Below, in pieces: positions 1 through 6,623 of a DNA stretch of 9,144 nt. This DNA comes from an uncultured Chlamydiae bacterium (lineage in GTDB: Bacteria; Chlamydiota; Chlamydiia; Chlamydiales; Rhabdochlamydiaceae): positions 1 to 9,144 of the forward strand of contig CAMFJP010000049.1 of NCBI GenBank assembly GCA_945957075.1, read 5' to 3'. Under the pieces are notes generated by a model that was not told the origin of the DNA, ran no database searches, and worked only from the letters and a program-made list of their open reading frames with translations. Made by a program: the position numbers and the translations under genes. The first letter of the stretch is position 1. Each line of letters starts with the position of its first letter.

Positions 1-702
1 AAGCCGCCTTTGGTTTATAGGGTGGCTGGCAAGCTCTGGCGCAAGGTAGGGAACTGTGCCCCTTAGTTTTTGTTTGTCATCCACATGACGCGTAAAACCA
101 AAGTCTGTCATATAATATTTTCCATCTAAGTATAAAATATTTTCTGGTTTTATATCACAATGAACAAGGTCCGCATCGTGCATAGTTTTTACTTTTTCTG
201 TAATTTGTAAAGCTGCCCGATGGCGAATAGCTTCTGCATTAAAATATCCGCGAGATTTTATTTGGCAAAATAGATCTGTCTCAGCCTGTTCTGTGAGCAT
301 ATATCCTTTTTGCTTCCCCGTCCGAGTTTCTGCCTTTGTGTACCCATATAAAGGTAATCCCACATTAAAAAGCGCACATTTTTCCCAAGCGCCCACTTCT
401 TGATCGAAAATACCCTCTTTTTCCGGGCTATCTAAAACCATTTTCATAACAGCATGGACTTTAGATCCATCGACTGCAGGGGCGCGTGCTGCGATTTTGC
501 ATGTGCCGTGTCCTAATGGCCTGCCATCTTTTTGTTGTGTGAATATGAAAGTGCCTTCGGGCGTTTTAAATATTTTTCGGGCAAGTCCAGAGGTTAAGGA
601 AATAGCGTCTGGCATCTTTTCTAATTCTCTTGCGCCTTCTATCAATGCTTGCTTTTCCTGTGGAGGTAATCTGAAAGCAGCGTCTATATAGTGTAATGTC
701 AT
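1..702 (-). CDS. Ser/Thr protein kinase, non-RD type (3' end missing)
   Basis: This is a eukaryote-like protein kinase catalytic domain, expected to transfer phosphate from ATP to Ser/Thr residues; the target is unknown. The 234 visible codons start at the ATG at 702-700 and stay open to the left edge, so the C-terminal lobe is missing. Seen in order: a glycine-loop-like LGHGT (residues 63-67), an AVMK strand with candidate ATP-binding Lys87, a helix-C region with Glu102 or Glu107, the catalytic loop HCDIKPEN (181-188; Asp183, Lys185, Asn188), the metal-binding DFG (200-202) and GTVPYLAPEL (215-224), the end of the activation segment. All key catalytic residues are present, so it is probably active. 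Cys replaces Arg in HRD, making it a non-RD kinase. About 60 residues precede the glycine loop and match nothing I recognise. There is no signal peptide or membrane segment in the visible part. AAGGG lies three bases before the ATG, a close but usable ribosome site. It lies 53 bases downstream of recD2 on the same strand. Confidence 0.85.
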   Translation of the reverse strand, partial: MTLHYIDAAFRLPPQEKQALIEGARELEKMPDAISLTSGLARKIFKTPEGTFIFTQQKDGRPLGHGTCKIAARAPAVDGSKVHAVMKMVLDSPEKEGIFDQEVGAWEKCALFNVGLPLYGYTKAETRTGKQKGYMLTEQAETDLFCQIKSRGYFNAEAIRHRAALQITEKVKTMHDADLVHCDIKPENILYLDGKYYMTDFGFTRHVDDKQKLRGTVPYLAPELASHPINQRRL

Positions 703-718
703 AATCCCTTGCTATTTT

Positions 719-740
719 AAAAAAAAACCTGCGCAAGGTT
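719..740 (-). terminator. possible intrinsic terminator between recD2 and the kinase gene
   Basis: Read on the minus strand, AACCT, the five-base loop TGCGC and AGGTT (740-726) form a five-pair stem, running directly into nine T residues (727-719). It sits 16 bases after the recD2 stop and before the kinase start, where a terminator or partial read-through signal would be expected. The stem has only two G-C pairs, so termination could be weak. There is little room after it for a separate kinase promoter, so the kinase may depend on read-through. Confidence 0.4.
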
Positions 741-755
741 ACCCTGGAACGTGTT

Positions 756-2939
756 TTAATTCAATTCGTTTTCTAAAAGGGCCTGCAATAAACCTGTATG
801 CCTTTCTAGAGCGCTTTGGTTAGAAACTGCAAGATGGATGGCTTGTTTGGTTCCTACAAGCACGACAAGTTTTTTTCCTCGGGTAATACCAGTATAGAGA
901 AGATTGCGACAAAGGAGTTTAAAATGACTTGAATGGATGGGAATCACAATGCAGGGACATTCGCTTCCTTGATATTTGTGAATAGATACTGCATAGGCAA
1001 GCATGAGTTCATCAAGTTCTATAAACGAATAATCGACCTCTTTTTTATCGAATAGTACAGTTAGCGTCTGCTCTGCGGTATCGATAAAGTTAATGATTCC
1101 AATATCTCCATTATAGACCTCTTTTTGATAGTTGTTGCGCGTTTGCATCACTTTATCGCCCATATGAAAGGATCTACCCATCCGCATTAAAGGTGAGGAG
1201 GAGGGGTTGAGTTTTTTTTGTAAAAGCTCATTAAGATGCTCTGTGCCTATAATTCCCCGTTTCATCGGAGATAAAACTTGAATATCTTCAAACTTATGAA
1301 ATCTATAGGCTTTAGGTAGCCTTGAGGAAACAAGATCTATAATTTCCTCAGCGATGGCTTCTTGCGTCTGTTTTTCTATAAAATGAAAATCACTTTTGGA
1401 GTTTACTGAAACATCGGGGAAAAGTCCCTGATTGACCTTGTGTGCATTTGTGATGATACGGGAGCCCGCAGCCTGTCTAAAAATCTTCTGCAGTCTCGTC
1501 ACGGGGATACAACCAGAGGCGATAATGTCTTTTAAAATATTTCCAGGACCAACACTTGGCAACTGATCTACGTCGCCAATTAGAATTACTCTTGCTTCAT
1601 CAGGGATTGCTTTTAAAAGGTTATACATAAGAAGAGTATCGATCATACTTGCTTCATCGACAATAATAAGATCGCAGGGGAGGGGATTTTCCCTATTGCG
1701 TTTGAAGCGTTTGGTAGCAAAATCCATTTCTAAAAGAACGTGGATTGTGTGTGCGGATCTCCCTGTAATTTCACTCATCCGTTTTGCAGCTCTTCCTGTT
1801 GGAGCTGCTAAGAGAATATTCGAAGAGAGTTTTTGACTTATACGTAGAATCGCTTTTGTGATTGTGCTTTTTCCAGTCCCAGGGCCTCCTGTAATCACAT
1901 GGATTTTATCAGAGATTCCTTGTTTTACAGCTTCTGTTTGTTCGGGGGCTAGTAGCAGTCGCATTTTTTCTTCTGCCCAAGAGACCGCTTTACAGCTATC
2001 TACGGAGCGCAAACAACATTTTGCTTGCTTTAACCTAGCAATTTCTTTACCAATTCCTTGTTCAGAAAAATAAAAAGGGCGGAGCCAAAAGATCTCTTCC
2101 CTTTCTATGATATGCCCCTCTTTAACCTGAATCTCAAGAGCTTGTACTAAAAGGTCTTTGGGGGCCTCTAATAGTTTTTCTGCAGAGTCTATAAGGAGGG
2201 ATTTGGGAACGCAAGTGTGACCTTCCGTGCTCATTTCCCAAAGGACGTGCTCAAGTCCTGCTATAAGGCGCATGGGAGCTTCTTTGGTCACACCAAGACC
2301 TTGTGCGATATTATCTGCACTTTTAAACCCCATACCAAATACGTCTTTAGCTAGAAGAAAGGGGTTAGACGTTACTTTTTCAACACTTTGCTCTCCGTAT
2401 GTTTTGTAGATTTTGTGTGCGTATCCCGGGCTGACACCATGTCCTCTTAAAAAAACCATTACATGACGAATGGAGCGCTGTTGGTTCCAACACTCTTTGA
2501 TCGCGTGCACCTTTTTTTCTCCAATACCTGGTACATCAAAGAGTTTGTCTGGGTCTTGATCTATAATTGCAAGCGTTTGTGTTCCAAAATGGTTAATGAT
2601 TTTTTCGGCGTAGGCTGGACCTATGCCTTTGATCATTCCAGATTCCAGGTATTTTTTTATTCCAATCAAATCAGAGGGGGCCTGAAGATCAAAACGTTTG
2701 ACCTCAAATTGTTTTCCATACTCAGGATGGTGTTTCCATGTTCCATGGCATCGAATGCTTTCACCAGGTTGCACCGATGGCAAAATACCAACAATCCAAG
2801 TAAAGTCTGTTTTTCGTGGTTCTTTTAATTTTGCAACCGTAAACCCGCGCTCTTCTTCGCTAAAAACGATGGATTCGATGTACCCGTGTATTTCTTCTTC
2901 CATATCATTTAAGCATAGCACGTTGTTGTCTTTTTTCAT
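756..2939 (-). CDS. recD2: RecD2-type superfamily 1B DNA helicase
   Basis: An ATP-dependent 5'-3' DNA helicase of the RecD2 (RecD-like, stand-alone) family, a cytoplasmic DNA repair and recombination enzyme that acts without RecB and RecC. The 727 residues match the usual RecD2 length. The N-terminal region carries helix-hairpin-helix-like segments (about 98-115 with GIGPAYAEKI, 133-149 with VPGIGEKK, and 201-212). The helicase core follows: Walker A GGPGTGKST (351-359), motif Ia AAPTGRAAKRM (378-388), motif II VDEAS (427-431), motif III GDVDQLPSVGPG (455-466), motif IV IFRQA (486-490), motif V with IHKYQGSE (653-660) and motif VI YTGITRGKK (682-690). No frameshift or missing motif is seen. 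The first ATG is used; Met13 (codon at 2903-2901) is an equally possible start because neither has a clear ribosome site. It diverges from the SMR gene and lies upstream of the kinase. Confidence 0.95.
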   Translation of the reverse strand: MKKDNNVLCLNDMEEEIHGYIESIVFSEEERGFTVAKLKEPRKTDFTWIVGILPSVQPGESIRCHGTWKHHPEYGKQFEVKRFDLQAPSDLIGIKKYLESGMIKGIGPAYAEKIINHFGTQTLAIIDQDPDKLFDVPGIGEKKVHAIKECWNQQRSIRHVMVFLRGHGVSPGYAHKIYKTYGEQSVEKVTSNPFLLAKDVFGMGFKSADNIAQGLGVTKEAPMRLIAGLEHVLWEMSTEGHTCVPKSLLIDSAEKLLEAPKDLLVQALEIQVKEGHIIEREEIFWLRPFYFSEQGIGKEIARLKQAKCCLRSVDSCKAVSWAEEKMRLLLAPEQTEAVKQGISDKIHVITGGPGTGKSTITKAILRISQKLSSNILLAAPTGRAAKRMSEITGRSAHTIHVLLEMDFATKRFKRNRENPLPCDLIIVDEASMIDTLLMYNLLKAIPDEARVILIGDVDQLPSVGPGNILKDIIASGCIPVTRLQKIFRQAAGSRIITNAHKVNQGLFPDVSVNSKSDFHFIEKQTQEAIAEEIIDLVSSRLPKAYRFHKFEDIQVLSPMKRGIIGTEHLNELLQKKLNPSSSPLMRMGRSFHMGDKVMQTRNNYQKEVYNGDIGIINFIDTAEQTLTVLFDKKEVDYSFIELDELMLAYAVSIHKYQGSECPCIVIPIHSSHFKLLCRNLLYTGITRGKKLVVLVGTKQAIHLAVSNQSALERHTGLLQALLENELN

Positions 2940-2955
2940 TAAAATACATTATGCT
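2926..2955 (+). promoter_or_regulatory. possible promoter for the plus-strand operon
   Basis: TTGTCT (2926-2931) and TATGCT (2950-2955) are 18 bases apart, each matching the sigma70-type consensus at four of six positions. Transcription would start near 2962, giving a leader of about 22 bases containing the GGAG ribosome site of the SMR gene. The -35 element lies within the first codons of recD2 on the other strand. An alternative -10, TATTAT at 2960-2965, lacks a good -35 partner. The evidence is weak. Confidence 0.25.
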
Positions 2956-2960
2956 CGCAT

Positions 2961-2990
2961 ATTATAAGTTATGGAGCTGCTTCATGTCTC
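2961..2990 (-). promoter_or_regulatory. possible recD2 promoter
   Basis: On the minus strand a perfect TATAAT (2966-2961) is preceded, 18 bases upstream, by GAGACA (2990-2985), which shares four of six bases with TTGACA. The start of transcription would fall near 2954, about 15 bases before the recD2 ATG. The -35 element would lie inside the first codons of the divergent SMR gene. The -10 match is strong and the -35 match is poor, and chlamydial sigma66 promoters often deviate, so this is a suggestion only. Confidence 0.4.
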
Positions 2991-3310
2991 TTTCTTGGTT
3001 TTTTCTATTACTCGCTGGTTTTTTTGAAATTTGCTTCACCGTAGCTCTAAAATACAGTCAGGGGTTTACACGTCTGATTCCAAGTGTCATTACAGTTATA
3101 TTCATTGTCCTTAGTTTTTTTTGCGTTTCACAAGCCATGAAGGTCATTCCAATTGGAACTGCATATGCTGTATGGGCAGGCATCGGTGCTGCAGGTACTG
3201 TTTTATGTGGCATTTTATTTTTTGGAGATTCTTATCATATCGTACGACTCATTTCCATTTTTCTGATTGTCGTTGGTATCATTGGTTTAAAACTTGTTCA
3301 TTGCGATTAG
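2984..3310 (+). CDS. sugE: small multidrug resistance family transporter, SugE/Gdx (guanidinium exporter) type
   Basis: A 108-residue inner-membrane protein with four hydrophobic helices, the full length of the SMR family, whose members work as proton-coupled dimers. The essential proton/substrate-binding glutamate is Glu15, in AGFFEICF. The segment AMKVIPIGTAYAVWAGIGA (starting near residue 53) and the end IVVGIIGLKLV resemble the SugE/Gdx branch, known to export guanidinium, more closely than EmrE-type drug exporters. Oddity: the tryptophan three residues after the glutamate in SugE proteins is Phe18 here. The start at 2984 is preferred because GGAG (2973-2976) lies seven bases before it; an in-frame ATG at 2951 would add a poorly fitting polar extension. 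The next gene begins seven bases after the stop. No guanidine riboswitch is visible upstream, so the guanidinium substrate is inferred from family resemblance only. Confidence 0.85.
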   Translation: MSLSWFFLLLAGFFEICFTVALKYSQGFTRLIPSVITVIFIVLSFFCVSQAMKVIPIGTAYAVWAGIGAAGTVLCGILFFGDSYHIVRLISIFLIVVGIIGLKLVHCD

Positions 3311-3317
3311 GAGATAC

Positions 3318-4517
3318 ATGCACATTATTCATAGATTTGGACACCTAGTAGGGGGAACGCTGCTTGTTGCAGGCACAAGCATAGGAGTTGGTATGCTCGC
3401 CCTTCCGGTGGCAACAGCTGCTGGAGGTTTTATTCCCTCTCTTGTTGTATATCTTGTTTGTTGGTTATTTATGTTATGTACCGGGCTTCTTGTATTAGAA
3501 GCTTGCATTTGGATGCCTTATGGCTCTAATTTAATCACACTCACGCACCGCCTTCTAGGTGGATGGGGTAGAGGACTCTGCTGGATACTCTATCTTTTTT
3601 TGTTTACAAGTCTTATGGTGGCGCACGTTGTTGGGGGTGGTGGAGCGTTAACTACTCTTGCAGACGGCCTACTACCGAATTGGGTGTCTGTTCTTTTGTA
3701 TGTTGCCGTCTTTTCTCCCATCGTTTACCTCGGAACCCGTTGGGTAGATAGAACAAATTTAGTCCTTATGGTGGGTGTTGTTATCACCTATCTTACTTTT
3801 TGCGGCTCCTCTTTTCCCTATATAGACAAGACCCTTTTAACGCGGATGGATTGGTCGAAAGCCTGGTTTGCTCTTCCTATTATTTTCACAGCTTTTGGGT
3901 ACCAAAGTTTGATCCCAACGCTTGTGAACTATATGCATAGAGACATACCAAAAATACGCTTTGCACTCATTTTTGGTACGATGTTACCTTTCCTTATTTA
4001 CATTGTATGGGAGCTTTTAATTGTAGGAATTATTCCTTTAGAGGGCCCTCATGGACTCGCAGCAGCTCTTAAAGCTGGGCAAAATGCAGTACAACCTCTT
4101 GGAGAACATCTAAATAATCCTTTACTTTTGACTATAGGACACCTCTTTGCCTTTTTTGTCATGACAACCTCTTTTATGGGAATTGGGATTGCCTTTGTAG
4201 ACTTTTTGGCAGACGGTCTTAAAGTTGAAAAAAAAGGTTGGGGAAAATTTGGACTTTGTGTTCTTATTTTTGTACCGCCAACTGCAATTAGCCTTGGAAA
4301 TCCACAGATTTTTTTTCAAGCACTGCAGTACGCAGGAGGAATTGGGGTTGCGCTACTTTTAGGCCTTCTTCCTGTACTCATGGTATGGAGCGGTAGATAT
4401 AAACAAGGATTTTCAGCGGCACATAGGCAGTTGCCAGGTGGCAGGCTGGTGTTATGTATTTTAATACTTTTTGTGATGGCGGAGTTAATTATAGAATGGC
4501 GCGCTCTTTTTTCTTAG
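3318..4517 (+). CDS. tyrP: aromatic amino acid permease, TyrP-like (HAAAP family)
   Basis: A polytopic inner-membrane permease of the hydroxy/aromatic amino acid family, which imports tyrosine or tryptophan by proton symport. The N-terminal signature LVAGTSIGVGMLALP (16-30) followed by GGF is typical, and the roughly 399 residues contain about eleven hydrophobic segments, matching the family's usual length. Chlamydiae commonly carry TyrP-type permeases because they cannot make aromatic amino acids fully themselves. The start at 3318 is chosen because AGGAG (3309-3313) lies four bases before it and overlaps the stop of the SMR gene; an in-frame ATG at 3294, inside the SMR gene, would add eight residues without a ribosome site. 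The last 22 bases overlap the following lipoprotein gene in another frame. Substrate choice between Tyr, Trp and Phe cannot be read from sequence. Confidence 0.9.
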   Translation: MHIIHRFGHLVGGTLLVAGTSIGVGMLALPVATAAGGFIPSLVVYLVCWLFMLCTGLLVLEACIWMPYGSNLITLTHRLLGGWGRGLCWILYLFLFTSLMVAHVVGGGGALTTLADGLLPNWVSVLLYVAVFSPIVYLGTRWVDRTNLVLMVGVVITYLTFCGSSFPYIDKTLLTRMDWSKAWFALPIIFTAFGYQSLIPTLVNYMHRDIPKIRFALIFGTMLPFLIYIVWELLIVGIIPLEGPHGLAAALKAGQNAVQPLGEHLNNPLLLTIGHLFAFFVMTTSFMGIGIAFVDFLADGLKVEKKGWGKFGLCVLIFVPPTAISLGNPQIFFQALQYAGGIGVALLLGLLPVLMVWSGRYKQGFSAAHRQLPGGRLVLCILILFVMAELIIEWRALFS

Positions 4518-4648
4518 CACTTTTGATTCTTTCTAGTTGCTACCAGGTACATTCGGATGATGATTTGCGCTGTGTGCCCACAACCAATAATCATACATTG
4601 ATACAAGATTCCCAACGTGGGGGGTCGATGCCAGGTATGGCCTACTAA
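4496..4648 (+). CDS. tiny predicted lipoprotein, family not recognised
   Basis: A 50-codon gene encoding a short basic start (MAR), a hydrophobic stretch FFLALLILSS and a lipobox-like LSSC, predicting signal peptidase II cleavage before Cys15 and lipid anchoring. The mature part would be only 36 residues, with a second cysteine (Cys26), an acidic DDD patch, the polar segment PTTNNHTLIQ and the ending GGSMPGMAY. I do not recognise the family. The start at 4496 is chosen because the signal peptide begins there; an ATG at 4454 in the same frame would put 14 polar residues first. GGAG at 4481-4484 is 11 bases upstream, rather far. It overlaps the end of tyrP by 22 bases, and its TAA shares one base with the pdhA ATG, so translation may be coupled on both sides. 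It could alternatively be a translated coupling leader for pdhA. Confidence 0.65.
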   Translation: MARSFFLALLILSSCYQVHSDDDLRCVPTTNNHTLIQDSQRGGSMPGMAY

Positions 4649-5652
4649 TGAGAGAAATTACCTTTTCATCCCATCCAGATCAGATTATTCAAGATCTTGG
4701 TAAAGACAGGTTGCTAGAGCATCTAACCTCTATGCTTCTTGTTCGCAATTTTGAAATGCGCGCGGAATCGGCTTATCTTCAAGGAAAGATAGGGGGTTTT
4801 TTTCATGCCTATATAGGGCAAGAAGCGATTCAGACTGCCTCTATTGCAGCAGCTGGCACTGACCATTTTTGGAGTACAAGTTACAGATGTCATGCTCTTG
4901 CTTTACTGTTAGGTGTTGACCCTAAAGAACTTATGGCAGAGCTCTATGGTAAAGAGACAGGAAATGCAAAAGGTCGTGGCGGATCCATGCATTTTTTTGC
5001 AAAAAACCTGCTCGGTGGTTTTGGTATTGTGGGAGGGCAAGTTCCTATTGCAACCGGAGCTGGATTTACGATTAAATATAAACAGTTAAAAGACAAAGTC
5101 TCTTTTTGTTTTTTAGGTGATGGGGCAGTCGCACAAGGCGCTTTTCATGAATCTTTAAATCTAGCCTCTCTTTGGCATCTTCCTTGCCTTTATATTGTGG
5201 AAAACAACCAATGGGGAATGGGAACAGCTGTTGGGCGCGCTCTTGCAGCACAACCTATTGCAAAAGCACATGCTGGCGCCTATGACATCTCGTTTTGCTC
5301 AATAGATGGAATGGATTTTTTTCATTGTTACTCTGGGATTAAAGCCGCACTTGCTGAAATAAAAGCGACTTCAAAGCCTGTACTCATTGAGGCCTCTGTG
5401 GAACGCTTTCGTGGTCATTCTATTTCCGATCCTGGATTGTATAGATCCAAAGAGGCTTTAAAGCACTGTATGGAAAGAGATCCTCTTTCCATTATGTTTA
5501 AAACACTGTCTCATTACGGTATCGTCGATGAAGAGCGCTATAAAGTAATAGATAAAGAGCAAAAAGACATTGTGCTTGAAGCTATGCGTTATGCAGAGGA
5601 AAGCTCCTGGCCAGATCCCATTACTTTAGAGGAGGGCGTATATGCTCCTTGA
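4648..5652 (+). CDS. pdhA: pyruvate dehydrogenase E1 component, alpha subunit
   Basis: The alpha subunit of the heterotetrameric thiamine-diphosphate-dependent E1, which with PdhB decarboxylates pyruvate and passes the acetyl group to the E2 lipoyl arm; cytoplasmic. The 334 residues match the usual bacterial and mitochondrial-type E1 alpha length. Visible are GRGGSMHFF (109-117), the thiamine diphosphate/magnesium motif starting at GDG (157-159) and ending at NN (186-187), and RFRGHSISDPG (253-263), the loop that is phosphorylated in mitochondrial enzymes, with His257 and Ser258 conserved. Branched-chain 2-oxoacid E1 alpha is the main alternative, but the GHSISDPG loop and the partner genes favour pyruvate. 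The ATG shares one base with the preceding TAA (TAATG), typical of translational coupling. The 3' end overlaps pdhB by 11 bases. Confidence 0.95.
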   Translation: MREITFSSHPDQIIQDLGKDRLLEHLTSMLLVRNFEMRAESAYLQGKIGGFFHAYIGQEAIQTASIAAAGTDHFWSTSYRCHALALLLGVDPKELMAELYGKETGNAKGRGGSMHFFAKNLLGGFGIVGGQVPIATGAGFTIKYKQLKDKVSFCFLGDGAVAQGAFHESLNLASLWHLPCLYIVENNQWGMGTAVGRALAAQPIAKAHAGAYDISFCSIDGMDFFHCYSGIKAALAEIKATSKPVLIEASVERFRGHSISDPGLYRSKEALKHCMERDPLSIMFKTLSHYGIVDEERYKVIDKEQKDIVLEAMRYAEESSWPDPITLEEGVYAP

Positions 5653-6619
5653 AATGCGAGAGGCTATACGCGAAGCCCTTGATGAAGAGATGCAACGCGA
5701 CCCCAATGTATTTATTCTTGGCGAAGAGGTTGCAGAATATAATGGAGCCTACAAAGTCACAAAAGGAATGCTTGCTAAGTGGGGAAAAGAGCGCATTCTA
5801 GACACCCCAATCGCAGAACTTGGATTTGCTGGACTTGCAGTTGGTGCTGCTATGACAGGGCTTAGACCCGTTGTAGAATTTATGAGCTTTAACTTTTCTT
5901 TTGTAGCTGCAGATCAAATTATCTCTCACGCAGCGAAAATGTATTACATGTCAGGGGGAAGATTTTCTGTTCCCATTGTCTTTAGAGGACCCAATGGTGC
6001 TGCAGCTCAGGTTTCGTCTCAACATTCTCACTGCGTAGAAGCAATCTATTCCCATTGGCCAGGTCTTATTGTCGTAGCCCCTAGTAACTCTTATGACGCC
6101 AAGGGACTGTTAAAAAGTGCCATAAGAAACAATAACCCCGTTCTATATTTAGAAAATGAACTTTCTTATGGAGATAAGGCAGAGGTCCCAGAGGGGGAAT
6201 ATCTTGTCCCGATTGGCAAAGCCCGCATTGTAAGAGCAGGACGCCATATCACTTTAATTAGTCATAGCCGCATGGTGAGCTATTGTGAGCTGGCAGCGCA
6301 AATTTTATCTAAGAAAGGAATAGACGTTGAGCTTATCGATCTTAGAACCATTAAGCCTTTGGATATTGCAACTATTGCAGATTCTGTCCGCAAAACACAC
6401 CGCTGTGTTGTTGTAGAAGAGGGGCACGGTTTTTGTGGAGTTGGGGCTGAAATATCTGCTCAGGTTATAGAGCACTGTTTTGATTTTCTTGATGCGCCCA
6501 TACATAGAGTGCATCAAAAAGAGACCCCGATGCCCTATGCGCAAAATTTAGAAAAAGAGACGCTCCCAAGCGTAGAAAGAATTGTATATGCAATAGAAAA
6601 CTTATTTTCGGAGCGTTAA
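5642..6619 (+). CDS. pdhB: pyruvate dehydrogenase E1 component, beta subunit
   Basis: The beta subunit of E1; with PdhA it forms the active site and binds the E2 component. The 325 residues match the family. The N-terminal region has GEEVAEYNGAYKVTKG (27-42), the segment TPIAELGF (55-62) with Glu59, the glutamate that activates thiamine diphosphate, and QHSH (127-130) with the conserved active-site His128. The C-terminal transketolase domain includes ELIDLRTIKPLD and VVVEEGHGFCGVGAE. The start is well supported: AGGAGG (5630-5635), inside the end of pdhA, lies six bases before the ATG, the best ribosome site in the window. The 11-base overlap with pdhA suits equal production of both subunits. 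pdhC follows four bases after the stop. Confidence 0.95.
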   Translation: MLLEMREAIREALDEEMQRDPNVFILGEEVAEYNGAYKVTKGMLAKWGKERILDTPIAELGFAGLAVGAAMTGLRPVVEFMSFNFSFVAADQIISHAAKMYYMSGGRFSVPIVFRGPNGAAAQVSSQHSHCVEAIYSHWPGLIVVAPSNSYDAKGLLKSAIRNNNPVLYLENELSYGDKAEVPEGEYLVPIGKARIVRAGRHITLISHSRMVSYCELAAQILSKKGIDVELIDLRTIKPLDIATIADSVRKTHRCVVVEEGHGFCGVGAEISAQVIEHCFDFLDAPIHRVHQKETPMPYAQNLEKETLPSVERIVYAIENLFSER

Positions 6620-6623
6620 GACT

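Noticed and set aside
497..691. Plus-strand open frame of 64 codons
   Set aside because: It lies wholly antisense to the kinase gene, whose catalytic motifs are clear, and has no recognisable domain.
1858..2967. Several plus-strand open frames of 60-121 codons antisense to recD2
   Set aside because: They mirror the helicase coding sequence, lack ribosome sites and family motifs, and overlap one another.
2951..2983. Upstream in-frame ATG for the SMR gene
   Set aside because: It would add 11 residues before the normal family start and has no ribosome site, whereas the ATG at 2984 has GGAG at good spacing.
2940..2983. Guanidine riboswitch upstream of the SugE-like gene
   Set aside because: The gap is only 44 bases and shows no paired ACGG-type hairpins or longer structured leader.
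3121..3348. 75-codon open frame overlapping the SMR gene in another frame
   Set aside because: It is rich in His, Cys and Arg with no motif, and is a shadow of the SMR frame.
4122..4319. Minus-strand open frame inside tyrP
   Set aside because: Lysine-rich low-complexity translation antisense to membrane helices of the permease; no supporting signal.
6305..6544. Minus-strand open frame inside pdhB
   Set aside because: Antisense shadow of a strongly conserved gene.
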